40,943 bases of DNA from JASMHC01 sp964476515 (GCA_964476515.1 CAYZAY010000012.1:1-40943); one strand, 5' to 3'. Numbered from the stretch's first letter, positions 24,303 to 33,263 are shown. Translations and numbers: made by a program. The notes: a model not told the origin generated them from the sequence alone.

Positions 24303-25282
24303 ATGACCACGCAACGTGAAATTATTGAAGTCGAATCAGATGGCAAAAGACCCCGTCATTTTGTCTTCGTTCTTCTAAACGACTTCACACTACTCAGTTT
24401 TGCTTCGGCACTTGAATGTCTCAGGATAACTAATCGCGCCTCTGGCAAAGAGTTGTTTTCGTGGCAGCTGATTGGTGAAGGCGGTGACCTTGTTCACTGT
24501 TCTGCCGGCACCACATTCAAAGTCGATTCGGACTATCCGGAATTAAACCGTGATGACACCATCGTCATTTGCGGTGGAATAAACATTCAAGAAAATACAT
24601 CAAAAAAGCTTCTCAATTGGTTGCGCCGCGAAGCCCGCAGAGGACCAAAAGTTGCCGGACTTTGTACAGCCGCTTATGTTCTTGCACGGGCTGGGTTGCT
24701 GGATGGTAAGAAGGCTACGGTCCACTGGGAAAATCAGGATAGCTTTACCGAAGAATTCGACGAAGTTGAGCTGACTAAATCTGTGTTTGTCATCGACGGC
24801 AATCGCATGACTACAGCCGGTGGCACATCGTCCATCGACCTGTTTTTGCAACTTATTGCGAACGAGTTTGGGGAACAACTGGCCAGCGCTGTGGCCGATC
24901 AACAGATATATTCTTCGATCCGCACAGATCAGGATACACAACGCCTATCCATCCCAACCCGCATCGGTGTCCGTCATCCCAAGCTAAGCAAGGTGATTTA
25001 CATGATGGAAAACAATATTGAAGAGCCTATCAGCCCTTCGATATTGGCCAAAGAGGTCGGTATGTCCACACGCCAACTCGAACGTCTGTTCCGTCGCTAT
25101 CTGAACCGTTCGCCAAAGCGCTATTACATGGAAATACGTCTTCAAAAGGCGCGTAACCTATGATCAACGTTGCTTTGGCTTGTGGATTTGCCTCGCCGTC
25201 ACATTTTTCAAAGTGTTATCGGGCCCATTACGACACCACCCCGTATCGGGAACGTGGTGCTCATGCGCGCAAAACTACCTAA
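24303..25282 (+). pseudogene. GlxA-type AraC-family regulator with a deletion frameshift
   Basis: Residues 1-190 are the DJ-1/PfpI-like sensor domain of GlxA regulators (FVFVLLNDFTLLSFASALE, GLCTAAYVLARAGLL, TTAGGTSSIDL). The AraC helix-turn-helix domain begins at LSKVIYMMENNIEEPIS. The frame ends early with TGA at 25161-25163 after RLQKARNL. The missing C-terminus is found at once in another frame, starting at 25163: INVALACGFASPSHFSKCY, on to a stop at 25280-25282. Relatives have about 8 more residues between the two blocks, so a deletion of about 22 bases fits. The second helix-turn-helix is lost from the translated product. The frame is also open from a TTG at 24294. Confidence 0.8.
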
Positions 25283-25329
25283 AACTACGTAGCATGACTT
25301 GGGTTGCCCTTAGGTAATTTATAAGAAAT

Positions 25330-25348
25330 GGGCCGATTAGGCCCTTTT
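25330..25348 (+). terminator. Terminator after the glxA-type gene
   Basis: A 5-bp stem GGGCC (25330-25334) with GGCCC (25340-25344), loop GATTA, then TTTT. It is short but well placed 48 bases after the original stop at 25282. Confidence 0.6.
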
Positions 25349-25409
25349 CATTTCAGTTTTTCCGACTTACCGTTCGCGTCAGAACAATATGTTCCAAAGG
25401 GAGAAAAAA

Positions 25410-26597
25410 ATGAAAAAACTACTAACCGCGACCGCGGCCACCGCACTAATGGCTGGCGCTGCTTCCGCAGATGAAATCAAAATCGGCGTATTCTTGGGCT
25501 TTACTGGTCCGATTGAATCGCTTGTCGCTGAAATGGGTCCGGCGGCTGAATTCGCTATTGCCGAGGTCGATGCTTCTGGCGCGCTTCTTGGTGGTTCGAA
25601 AGTAACCGCAGTACGTGGCGACACAACCTGCGTTGACGCTGGTGCAGCACAAGCAGCAGCAGAACGTCTGATCACATCAGACGGCGTTTCCGGTATCGTC
25701 GGCGGTGACTGCTCGGGCGTGACTGGCGCAGCGCTTATGAACGTCGCTCTGCCAAACGGCATGGTCATGGTTTCGCCATCGGCAACTTCGCCAGGTCTTT
25801 CGCACATGAACAACGAAGACAATGGCCTGTTCTTCCGTACAGCTCCGTCAGACGCACGTCAGGGTGTTGTGATGACAGAAGTTCTGATGGATCAGGGTAT
25901 TTCGGAAGTTGCTGTGACCTACACCAACAACGACTATGGCAAAGGTTTGGCTGATGCGTTCCAGGCTGCGTTCGAAGCAGCTGGCGGTACTGTCACTATC
26001 AACACACCACACGAAGACGGCAAAGCCGACTACTCGGCTGAAGTTGGTGCACTTGCAGCAGCTGGCGGTGATCGTCTAGTGGTTGCTGGTTATGTTGACC
26101 AAGGTGGTTCGGGCATCGTTCAGGCGGCTCTGGATACTGGCGCGTTCGACACGTTCCACTTCCCAGACGGTATGATCGGTGAAGCTCTCGAAAACAACTT
26201 CGGCAGCGACATTGACGGTTCGACAGGTCAGCACCCATCACCATCGGTTGAGCTTGCAGAAGCATTCACCGCACTTGCTGGTGACGCGTTTAACGCAACT
26301 TCGCCATTTGCACCTGAAAGCTATGACGCAGCAGCGCTGATCATGCTTGCGATGCAGTCGGCAGGTTCGTCCGATGCGGCTGACTATAAGTCGCACATCA
26401 TGACTGTTGCCAACGCTCCGGGTGAACAGATCGCAGCTGGTGATCTGGCACGTGGTCTTGAGATCCTCGCAGGCGGCGGCGAAATCGACTATGTCGGCGC
26501 ATCTGGCGTTGAGCTGGTTGGCCCAGGTGAAGCAGCAGGTAACTACCGTGAGATCGTCGTAGACGGCGGCAAGATCACAACTGCTTCGTTCCGCTAA
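25410..26597 (+). CDS. Branched-chain-amino-acid-type ABC transporter, periplasmic substrate-binding protein
   Basis: The 395-residue product has a clean Sec signal peptide (MKKLLTATAATALMAGAASA, cut before DEIKIG). A two-lobe type I periplasmic binding fold follows (IGVFLGFTGPIESL; SDGVSGIVGGDCSGVTGAA; VAVTYTNNDYGKGLADAF). Family Peripla_BP_6, which captures leucine-type amino acids, or amides and urea in some members. The frame is open 7 codons upstream, but ATG 25410 gives the signal peptide and has AAGGGAG before it. First gene of a complete transporter operon; a terminator right after it suggests it is made in excess over the membrane parts. Confidence 0.93.
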   Translation: MKKLLTATAATALMAGAASADEIKIGVFLGFTGPIESLVAEMGPAAEFAIAEVDASGALLGGSKVTAVRGDTTCVDAGAAQAAAERLITSDGVSGIVGGDCSGVTGAALMNVALPNGMVMVSPSATSPGLSHMNNEDNGLFFRTAPSDARQGVVMTEVLMDQGISEVAVTYTNNDYGKGLADAFQAAFEAAGGTVTINTPHEDGKADYSAEVGALAAAGGDRLVVAGYVDQGGSGIVQAALDTGAFDTFHFPDGMIGEALENNFGSDIDGSTGQHPSPSVELAEAFTALAGDAFNATSPFAPESYDAAALIMLAMQSAGSSDAADYKSHIMTVANAPGEQIAAGDLARGLEILAGGGEIDYVGASGVELVGPGEAAGNYREIVVDGGKITTASFR

Positions 26598-26620
26598 TCG
26601 CGTAATGTGAAATCCAAGGA

Positions 26621-26648
26621 CAGCCCGGCGCAATTGCCGGGCTGTTTT
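26621..26648 (+). terminator. Internal terminator / attenuator after the binding-protein gene
   Basis: A perfect 9-bp stem (CAGCCCGGC 26621-26629 with GCCGGGCTG 26636-26644), loop GCAATT, then TTTT. It lies inside the operon, 24 bases after the binding-protein stop and about 45 before livG. Such hairpins raise the ratio of binding protein to membrane complex by partial termination and 3'-end protection. Confidence 0.8.
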
Positions 26649-26693
26649 GCTATAAGGGAACAGCCACAAGAGCTGTCCACGGGGGAATAAGAT

Positions 26694-27476
26694 TTGATCA
26701 GGGTCGAAAACCTGCACAAGCATTTCGGCGGATTCCGCGCTGTTGACGGCGCATCGCTTGAAATAGCAAAGGGCTCTATTACGGGCCTTATCGGGCCAAA
26801 TGGCGCCGGAAAAACCACTCTTTTCAACGTCATAGCTGGCGTTCATGCGCCTACTGACGGTGTGGTCACTTTGGATGGCGAAGACATCACAGGTCTTCCG
26901 CCGCACGAGTTGTTCCACAAAGGCGTATTGCGCACGTTCCAGATTGCCCACGAATATGGATCCATGTCCTGTCGTGAAAACCTGATGATGGTCCCTGCTG
27001 GCCAATCGGGCGAGGCTTTGTGGAATACATGGTTTGGTCGCAAACGTATCGCCGACGAAGAACGCGCGTTGAGAGCCAAAGCCGACGAAGTGATGGAATT
27101 TCTAACCATCGAACACCTAGCCGATCACAAAGCGGGTCAGGTTTCGGGTGGTCAAAAAAAATTGCTCGAACTTGGCCGCACCATGATGGTCGACGCCAAA
27201 ATCGTCTTCCTCGACGAAGTGGGCGCGGGCGTAAACCGCACCCTGCTGAACACCATCGGCGACGCTATCATCCGCTTGAACAAAGAGCGCGGCTATACCT
27301 TTGTCGTCATCGAACACGACATGGATTTTATCGGTCGCCTTTGTGACCCCGTGATCTGTATGGCCGAAGGCAAAGTTCTTGCCGAAGGTACACTCGACGA
27401 AATCAAGGCCAACGAACACGTGATCGAGGCGTACCTCGGCACGGGTCTGAAAAACAAACAGAAGGAAGAGGCATAA
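26694..27476 (+). CDS. livG: ABC transporter ATP-binding protein, LivG type
   Basis: The 260-residue ATPase drives uptake together with LivF and the two permeases. It has Walker A GPNGAGKT (34-41), signature SGGQ (151-154), Walker B with D174-E175 and the switch H208 (IEHDMDF). The Walker B region reads FLDEVGAGVNR where LivG proteins usually have LDEPAAGLNP: the Pro after Glu is replaced by Val and the D-loop Pro by Arg. The start is TTG at 26694 with GGGGGA about 8 bases upstream. Its stop overlaps the livF ATG by 1 base (TAATG). Confidence 0.9.
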   Translation: MIRVENLHKHFGGFRAVDGASLEIAKGSITGLIGPNGAGKTTLFNVIAGVHAPTDGVVTLDGEDITGLPPHELFHKGVLRTFQIAHEYGSMSCRENLMMVPAGQSGEALWNTWFGRKRIADEERALRAKADEVMEFLTIEHLADHKAGQVSGGQKKLLELGRTMMVDAKIVFLDEVGAGVNRTLLNTIGDAIIRLNKERGYTFVVIEHDMDFIGRLCDPVICMAEGKVLAEGTLDEIKANEHVIEAYLGTGLKNKQKEEA

Positions 27477-28189
27477 TGGCAGAACCCTTCCTCATTGGGG
27501 ACACCATGACCGGTGGTTATGGTAAAGGCCCTGATATTCTTCATGAATGCACGGTTGCCGTCGACAAAGGTGAAATCGCTGTGATCGTCGGTCCGAATGG
27601 TGCTGGCAAATCCACAGCGATGAAAGCTGTCTTCGGTATGCTTGACGTCCGCAGCGGCGCAGTCCGCTTGGACGGCAAAGACATCACCAAGCTCAGCCCG
27701 CAAGATCGCGTGCTACAGGGCATGGGTTTTGTTCCTCAGACCCACAACATTTTCACAACCATGACTGTGGAAGAGAATTTGGAAATGGGCGCGTTCATCC
27801 GGCGCGATGATTTCAACGAGACGATGGAACAAGTCTACGACCTGTTCCCAATCCTTAAGGAAAAGCGCAACCAGCACGCGGGCGAACTATCAGGCGGTCA
27901 ACGTCAGCAAGTCGCCGTTGGTCGGGCTTTGATGACTAAACCGTCTTTGTTGATGCTCGACGAACCTACCGCTGGTGTTTCGCCGATCGTTATGGATGAA
28001 CTTTTTGACCGCATTATCGAGGTTGCCCGTACAGGCATCTCGATCCTGATGGTTGAACAGAACGCGCGCCAAGCCCTTGAAATCGCGAACAAAGGTTATG
28101 TTCTGGTTCAGGGTCGCAATGCATACACAGGAACCGGGCAAGAGCTTTTAGCCGACCCCGAAGTCCGCAAATCATTTTTGGGGGGCTGA
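27476..28189 (+). CDS. livF: ABC transporter ATP-binding protein, LivF type
   Basis: The 237-residue ATPase is of LivF length, with Walker A GPNGAGKS (39-46), Q-loop FVPQTHNIF, signature LSGGQ (138-142), Walker B LMLDEPTAGVSP (159-170) and switch VEQNARQAL. Unlike its partner LivG here, it has the standard LDEPTAG sequence. It is translated from the ATG overlapping the livG stop, and livH follows 2 bases after its own stop. Confidence 0.93.
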   Translation: MAEPFLIGDTMTGGYGKGPDILHECTVAVDKGEIAVIVGPNGAGKSTAMKAVFGMLDVRSGAVRLDGKDITKLSPQDRVLQGMGFVPQTHNIFTTMTVEENLEMGAFIRRDDFNETMEQVYDLFPILKEKRNQHAGELSGGQRQQVAVGRALMTKPSLLMLDEPTAGVSPIVMDELFDRIIEVARTGISILMVEQNARQALEIANKGYVLVQGRNAYTGTGQELLADPEVRKSFLGG

Positions 28190-28191
28190 TC

Positions 28192-29205
28192 GTGATAGAC
28201 TTCCTCAACGCAATCGTCGCACTTTCAAACTTCGTCCTAATCCCTGCTATTGCTTACGGCAGCCAGCTGGCACTTGGCGCTCTTGGTGTAACGCTAATCT
28301 ACGGCGTACTTCGGTTTTCAAACTTCGCCCACGGCGACACAATGGCCTTTGGCACGATGGTCGTGATCCTGTTCACTTGGTGGTTCCAATCAATGGGCAT
28401 CAACCTAGGACCGCTTCCGACGGCCCTGCTTGCCCTGCCCTTTGGCATATTTTTCACGTCGCTTCTGCTGCTTGGTACGGATCGACTGGTCTACCGGTTT
28501 TATCGCCAGCAAAAGGCGCAACCGGTTATCTATCTGATCGTCTCGCTTGGTGTGATGTTCATATTGAACGGCCTCGTTCGTTTCATCATCGGCCCTGGCG
28601 ATCAACGCTTCGCCGACGGTGAGCGTTTCATTATGAAGGCGCGTGATTTCAAAGAGATGACCGGCCTGAAGGAAGGCTTGGCTATCAAAACTTCGCAAAG
28701 CATCACGCTTGTGACGGCCATTATCGTCGTTATTGCGCTGTTCTGGTTCCTCAATCGCACGCGCACTGGTAAATCCATGCGGGCGTTTTCGGATAACGAA
28801 GATTTGGCGTTGCTTTCAGGTATCAACCCTGAACGTGTGGTGCTGTATACGTGGTTGATCGTGGCTGCCTTGGCGACCATTGCTGGCACGCTCTACGGTC
28901 TGGACAAAAGCTTTAAACCGTTCACCTATTTCCAACTTCTGCTGCCAATCTTCGCAGCTGCCATCGTTGGTGGCTTGGGGTCGCCAATTGGCGCAATTGC
29001 AGGGGGCTTTGTGATCGCATTTTCCGAAGTGATGATCACCTACGCATGGAAAAAGGTTCTTACCTATCTCCTGCCAGACTCACTTGATCCAAGTGGTCTC
29101 GTTCAACTTATCGCAACCGACTACAAATTCGCAGTCAGCTTTGTGATCCTTGTGATCGTCTTGCTGTTCAGACCAACCGGTCTATTCAAGGGGAAAGCGC
29201 TATGA
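28192..29205 (+). CDS. livH: Branched-chain-amino-acid-type ABC transporter permease, LivH type
   Basis: The 337-residue integral membrane protein has about eight to ten helices. It contains the family segment LALGALGVTLIYGVLRFSNFAHGD near the N-terminus, the EAA-like loop GKSMRAFSDNEDLALLSGI, and GGLGSPIGAIAGGFVIAFSE near the C-terminus. It uses a GTG start at 28192. It pairs with LivM to make the membrane channel. Its stop overlaps the livM start by 4 bases. Confidence 0.93.
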   Translation: MIDFLNAIVALSNFVLIPAIAYGSQLALGALGVTLIYGVLRFSNFAHGDTMAFGTMVVILFTWWFQSMGINLGPLPTALLALPFGIFFTSLLLLGTDRLVYRFYRQQKAQPVIYLIVSLGVMFILNGLVRFIIGPGDQRFADGERFIMKARDFKEMTGLKEGLAIKTSQSITLVTAIIVVIALFWFLNRTRTGKSMRAFSDNEDLALLSGINPERVVLYTWLIVAALATIAGTLYGLDKSFKPFTYFQLLLPIFAAAIVGGLGSPIGAIAGGFVIAFSEVMITYAWKKVLTYLLPDSLDPSGLVQLIATDYKFAVSFVILVIVLLFRPTGLFKGKAL

Positions 29206-30506
29206 GTGATCTGCAAAGAACCCTCGCCTATTTCGCTGTAGTCGCCGTGTTAATCATCGGCACAGGCTTTTATCAAAGCTGGAACTCGGCACTGTTTATA
29301 CTGAACATGGGCCTGATCAGTGCAATCCTGTCGCTTGGTGTGAACCTACAATGGGGTATTGCTGGCCTGTTGAATGTTGGTGTCATGGGCTTCGTCGCCT
29401 TGGGCGGCGTGTCTACTATCCTGATCTCGATGGCACCGGTCCCCGCAGCATGGGATGCCGGTGGTCCTCGTATCTTCCTTGGTCTGGCTCTGGGTGTGGC
29501 AACCATCACAGCGCTGGTCATCGGATATGGCCGTCTTCCCAAAGGACGCATTCGTACGCTCGCCCTGATTGCCATCGCGATTGTAGGCTTCATCGCCTTT
29601 CGCAGTGTGATTTCGCCCGCGATTAAATCGGTCGAGGCGGTAAACCCCGCGCTGGAAGGCTACCTTGGTGGGCTTGGTCTACCGGTTCTGTTTGCTTGGC
29701 CCGTAGGTGGATTACTTGCGGCCGGTGCTGCATGGATTATTGGCAAAACTGCGCTTGGATTGCGGTCTGACTATCTTGCTATTGCGACGCTTGGTATTTC
29801 CGAAATTGTCGTGGCAGTTCTGAAAAACGAAGACTGGCTTGCCCGAGGGGTGAAAAACGTTAACGGTATACCTCGTCCGGTGCCTTACGAAATTGACCTG
29901 CAAAACAATCCTGATTTTGTTGAGCGTGCCGCCAGTTTGGGCATGGATCCGACGTTGGCTTCGACGCTCTACGTCAAAATCCTCTACGCGCTATTGTTCG
30001 CAGCTGTGCTGATCATCCTTCTCTGGCTGTCGCAAAAAGCACTGAACAGCCCGTGGGGCCGCATGATGCGGGCGATCCGTGACAATGAAACTGCTGCACG
30101 GGCAATGGGTAAAAACGTAAAAGCCCGCCATTTGCAGATTTTCATCCTAGGTTCGGCTGTTTGTGGCATTGCAGGCGCAATGATGACCACGCTTGATGCT
30201 CAGTTCACACCTGCGTCGTATCAACCACTTCGCTTTACCTTCCTTGTGTGGGTCATGGTGATCGTTGGTGGTTCTGGCAACAACCTTGGGGCGGTGCTTG
30301 GTGGCTTTCTCGTCTGGTTCTTATGGGTACAGGTTGAACCGATGGGTCTTTGGCTCATGCAGGTTATCACCTCTCCTCTCTCAGAGGACAGTGCCCTACG
30401 CGCCCACCTGATAGATAGCGCGGCCCATATGAGGTTGCTGACGATGGGCGTCTTCTTGCTCTTGATGCTCAGGTTCAGCCCAAGGGGTCTCTTACCCGAG
30501 AAGTAA
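29202..30506 (+). CDS. livM: Branched-chain-amino-acid-type ABC transporter permease, LivM type
   Basis: The 434-residue integral membrane protein starts with NMGLISAILSLGVNLQWGIAGLLNVGVMGFVALGG, contains SDYLAIATLGISEIVV and the ATPase-contact loop GRMMRAIRDNETAARAMG. It ends with the FTFLVWVMVIVGGSGNNLG region and FSPRGLLPEK. It is longer than many LivM proteins because of an extra hydrophobic part at about 85-175. Last gene of the operon; a strong terminator follows. Confidence 0.92.
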   Translation: MSDLQRTLAYFAVVAVLIIGTGFYQSWNSALFILNMGLISAILSLGVNLQWGIAGLLNVGVMGFVALGGVSTILISMAPVPAAWDAGGPRIFLGLALGVATITALVIGYGRLPKGRIRTLALIAIAIVGFIAFRSVISPAIKSVEAVNPALEGYLGGLGLPVLFAWPVGGLLAAGAAWIIGKTALGLRSDYLAIATLGISEIVVAVLKNEDWLARGVKNVNGIPRPVPYEIDLQNNPDFVERAASLGMDPTLASTLYVKILYALLFAAVLIILLWLSQKALNSPWGRMMRAIRDNETAARAMGKNVKARHLQIFILGSAVCGIAGAMMTTLDAQFTPASYQPLRFTFLVWVMVIVGGSGNNLGAVLGGFLVWFLWVQVEPMGLWLMQVITSPLSEDSALRAHLIDSAAHMRLLTMGVFLLLMLRFSPRGLLPEK

Positions 30507-30510
30507 AAGC

Positions 30511-30544
30511 AAAGGGCGCCTCAATCGGGCGCCCTTTCTTCTTT
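30511..30544 (+). terminator. Rho-independent terminator of the ABC transporter operon
   Basis: A perfect 10-bp stem (AAAGGGCGCC 30511-30520 with GGCGCCCTTT 30528-30537), loop TCAATCG, then CTTCTTT. It lies just after the livM stop and before the convergent thioesterase gene. Confidence 0.85.
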
Positions 30545-30604
30545 ACCTTGCCAAAAATACCTCGGGGAGCGCGAGGGGCAGCGCCCCTCGCCCAGTTCCG
30601 CCAA

Positions 30605-31024
30605 TTATTTTGGTGGAATAGAATAGGTCAAACTCGCTCGGGCGACTGGTTGGTCAACCCCGTCCGAATAAATCAAAACATCACTTACCGACAAAATTCG
30701 CCCAAGTTTAAGTAGCCGGCAATCGGCAATAAGATCAGTCGCTGCCGCCGGTTTGCGCATAAAATCAATCGAACAGTTCGTAGTGACCGCCAATGCTTCA
30801 GACCCGATCCGACTAAGCGTTGCCAAATAAGCCGCGACATCCGCCACCGAAAACATTGTTGGACCAGACACTGTTCCACCGGGGCGCAAATTGGTTTCAT
30901 CCACCTTCCAGCGAACTGTGCATCCTGTCTGCGTTACGTCTTCCACTTGCACTTGATGGCAAACCTGCGGAAAGACGTCTTTGACGAAATCATTCAATTC
31001 CGTCACGTCCATCTTGATGTCCAT
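30605..31024 (-). CDS. PaaI-family hotdog-fold thioesterase
   Basis: The 139-residue protein has the hotdog core LRPGGTVSGPTMFSVADVAAYLA, where the Asp of the helix (near 60-75) is the usual catalytic position. The later strands (TTNCSIDFMRKPAAATDLIAD, LSVSDVLIY, VARASLTYSIP) are also typical. Members hydrolyse acyl-CoA thioesters, for example in phenylacetate or general CoA recycling. The frame is open 72 codons further upstream across the neighbour's start, but ATG 31024 with GAGGAGG seven bases before it is decisive. It is divergent from the enoyl-CoA-hydratase homologue by 58 bases, and the two may be functionally linked. Confidence 0.88.
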   Translation of the reverse strand: MDIKMDVTELNDFVKDVFPQVCHQVQVEDVTQTGCTVRWKVDETNLRPGGTVSGPTMFSVADVAAYLATLSRIGSEALAVTTNCSIDFMRKPAAATDLIADCRLLKLGRILSVSDVLIYSDGVDQPVARASLTYSIPPK

Positions 31025-31082
31025 TCTTGTCCTCCTCGCGTCCTCGCCACTATGGTTGGCCTGACTACTGGCGGAGAACAAG

Positions 31083-31868
31083 ATGGCAATTTTGGAACGT
31101 AGCGACACAAACGCAGTCGCGACCCTAACACTCAACACACCCGAGAAGCTAAACGCGCTTTCAGAAGCGATGCTTGCTGCGTTGCAGGGCGAACTGAACA
31201 ACATAGCTGATACGCCATCTATCCGCGCTGTGATCATCAAAGGCGAAGGTAAAGCCTTTTGCGCAGGCCACGACCTAAAGGAAATGACCGCAGGACGTCA
31301 GGCCGAGGATGGTGGCAAAGCCTACTTCAAAGATCTCTTTGACCGCTGCGCCACCATGATGCAGACCATTCAGAACATCCCCCAACCGGTGATCGCTCAG
31401 GTCCACGGAATCGCTACCGCTGCGGGCTGCCAATTGGTTGCGACCTGCGACATGGCCGTAGCTGCAGAAGGCACCCGATTTGGGGTCAACGGCGTTAATA
31501 TCGGCCTTTTCTGCTCAACCCCGATGGTTGCTTTGTCCAGAAACATCCCGCGCAAGCAAGCGTTCGAAATGCTGACCACCGGACAGTTCATTCAAGCTGA
31601 GAGGGCTGAAAGCCTTGGTCTGATCAATAAGACAGTACCACATGACCAACTTGATAGTGCTACGCGAGAGCTTGCTGAAACCGTAGCTGGCAAACTTGGC
31701 GCGGCTGTGAAGATCGGCAAGCAAGCGTTTTACGAACAGCTTTCCATGTCGACAGCCGATGCTTACGACTATGCCGGTGATATCATGGCCCAGAATATGC
31801 TCTTTCGCGATACCGAAGAAGGCATTGCCGCCTTTCTTGAAAAACGCGCACCCGACTGGTCGCAGTAA
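31083..31868 (+). CDS. Enoyl-CoA hydratase/isomerase family protein lacking both catalytic Glu (ECHDC3-like)
   Basis: The 261-residue crotonase-fold protein has the CoA/oxyanion-hole segments CAGHDLKEM (60-68) and VHGIATAAGCQLVATCD. In true hydratases the two catalytic glutamates lie in GGGCE and in FGxPE; here these positions are Q117 (AAGCQLV) and G137 (RFGVNGVNIGL). The sequence VNIGLFCSTPMVALSRNIPRKQA matches the ECHDC3-like branch, whose reaction is not settled. Ribosome-binding site GGAG. It is divergent from the thioesterase and followed, 39 bases on, by trmFO. Confidence 0.88.
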   Translation: MAILERSDTNAVATLTLNTPEKLNALSEAMLAALQGELNNIADTPSIRAVIIKGEGKAFCAGHDLKEMTAGRQAEDGGKAYFKDLFDRCATMMQTIQNIPQPVIAQVHGIATAAGCQLVATCDMAVAAEGTRFGVNGVNIGLFCSTPMVALSRNIPRKQAFEMLTTGQFIQAERAESLGLINKTVPHDQLDSATRELAETVAGKLGAAVKIGKQAFYEQLSMSTADAYDYAGDIMAQNMLFRDTEEGIAAFLEKRAPDWSQ

Positions 31869-31907
31869 GACTTCCCTTATCCCGCGACTTGGCCTAGACG
31901 GGCCGCC

Positions 31908-33263
31908 ATGGATAAAAATTTGCATATCGTCGGTGGTGGCATGGCAGGCTCGGAAGCAGCCTGGCAAGCGGCCAACATGGGGGTCGAAGTCGTCATTCAC
32001 GAGATGCGGCCTGAAACCGGAACCTTCGCCCACCAGACGGGCAAACTGGCCGAGATGGTATGTTCAAATTCCTTCCGCTCGGACGATGATGAACAAAATG
32101 CAGTAGGTCTGTTGCATTGGGAAATGCGCGCCGCCAACGGCTTGATTATGCAAACCGCAGATCAACATCGTCTGCCCGCTGGCGGGGCTTTGGCCGTTGA
32201 TCGTGAACCTTTTTCTCAATCCGTGACAGACACGCTTATAGCCCATCCCAATATCTCGGTCGAAGTTGGCCAGGTGAACGATCTTTCCGACGATGGCCAT
32301 TGGATATTCGCCACGGGTCCGCTGACGTCCGAAGGTTTGGGCAAAGCGATCGCACAGACAACCGGGTCAGACAGCTTAGCGTTTTTCGATGCCATCGCGC
32401 CTATTGTCTATGCAGACAGCATCGACATGTCCAAAGCGTGGATGCAGTCACGCTACGACAAGGGCGAGACAGACGAAGAGCGTACGGCCTATCTCAACTG
32501 TCCAATGAACAAAGAGCAGTACGAAGCGTTTATCGACGCCCTTCTGACAGCTGACAAAACAGAATTCCACGAAGGCGAGACAGCCGGTTACTTTGACGGC
32601 TGCCTACCCATTGAAGTCATGGCTGATCGCGGTCGCGAGACCCTTCGATTTGGGCCGATGAAGCCTGTTGGTCTGACAAATGCGCATGATCTAGAAAATA
32701 AACCTTATGCCGTCGTCCAGTTGCGCCGCGATAACGCATTGGGAACGTTGTTCAATATCGTCGGCTTCCAGACCAAAATGAAATACGGCGCGCAATCCGA
32801 CGTCTTCCGGATGATCCCAGGGTTAGAGGATGCAAGCTTTGCACGCCTTGGCGGCATTCACCGCAATACCTTCATCAACTCGCCGACTCTTCTAGATAAT
32901 CAAATGCGTCTTTTATCAAAACCAAACATACGCTTTGCGGGGCAAATCACAGGTGTTGAAGGATACGTAGAAAGCGCTGCAATGGGCCTTCTAGCTGGAC
33001 GTCTTGCTGCGGCGGAAATTCTTGGACAACAGATCGATACGCCTCCCCAAGATACAGCGATGGGCGCATTGATCCATCACATTACTGGTGGCGCAGAGGC
33101 GAAAACTTTTCAGCCCATGAACGTCAACTTCGGTCTTTTCCGTCCAGTCGAGGGTCTTAAAGGCGGGCGACGTGGACGCAAGGATCGTTACAAGGCGTAC
33201 ACTGATCGGGCGAAAGAGGCTTGGACCGGTTGGCTGAACGAGATCTCACTAGACGCATCGTGA
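31908..33263 (+). CDS. trmFO: Methylenetetrahydrofolate-tRNA-(uracil-5-)-methyltransferase TrmFO
   Basis: TrmFO makes ribothymidine at position 54 of the tRNA T-loop using methylene-folate and FAD, replacing the SAM-dependent TrmA. The 451-residue flavoprotein begins with the dinucleotide motif GGGMAGSE (9-16). It contains EMRPETGTFAHQTGKLAEMVCSNS, YFDGCLPIEVMADRG and RRDNALGTLFNIVGFQTKMKYG. The C-terminal part MNVNFGLF is standard. No TrmA is in the window. It is followed 21 bases on by a methyltransferase gene and then gluQRS, so the block has a tRNA-modification flavour. Confidence 0.96.
   Translation: MDKNLHIVGGGMAGSEAAWQAANMGVEVVIHEMRPETGTFAHQTGKLAEMVCSNSFRSDDDEQNAVGLLHWEMRAANGLIMQTADQHRLPAGGALAVDREPFSQSVTDTLIAHPNISVEVGQVNDLSDDGHWIFATGPLTSEGLGKAIAQTTGSDSLAFFDAIAPIVYADSIDMSKAWMQSRYDKGETDEERTAYLNCPMNKEQYEAFIDALLTADKTEFHEGETAGYFDGCLPIEVMADRGRETLRFGPMKPVGLTNAHDLENKPYAVVQLRRDNALGTLFNIVGFQTKMKYGAQSDVFRMIPGLEDASFARLGGIHRNTFINSPTLLDNQMRLLSKPNIRFAGQITGVEGYVESAAMGLLAGRLAAAEILGQQIDTPPQDTAMGALIHHITGGAEAKTFQPMNVNFGLFRPVEGLKGGRRGRKDRYKAYTDRAKEAWTGWLNEISLDAS

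Noticed and set aside
26238..27005. 255-codon leftward open frame antisense to the binding-protein and livG genes
   Set aside because: It runs across a terminator and two well-supported genes; length is due to stop-poor antisense of G+C-rich codons.
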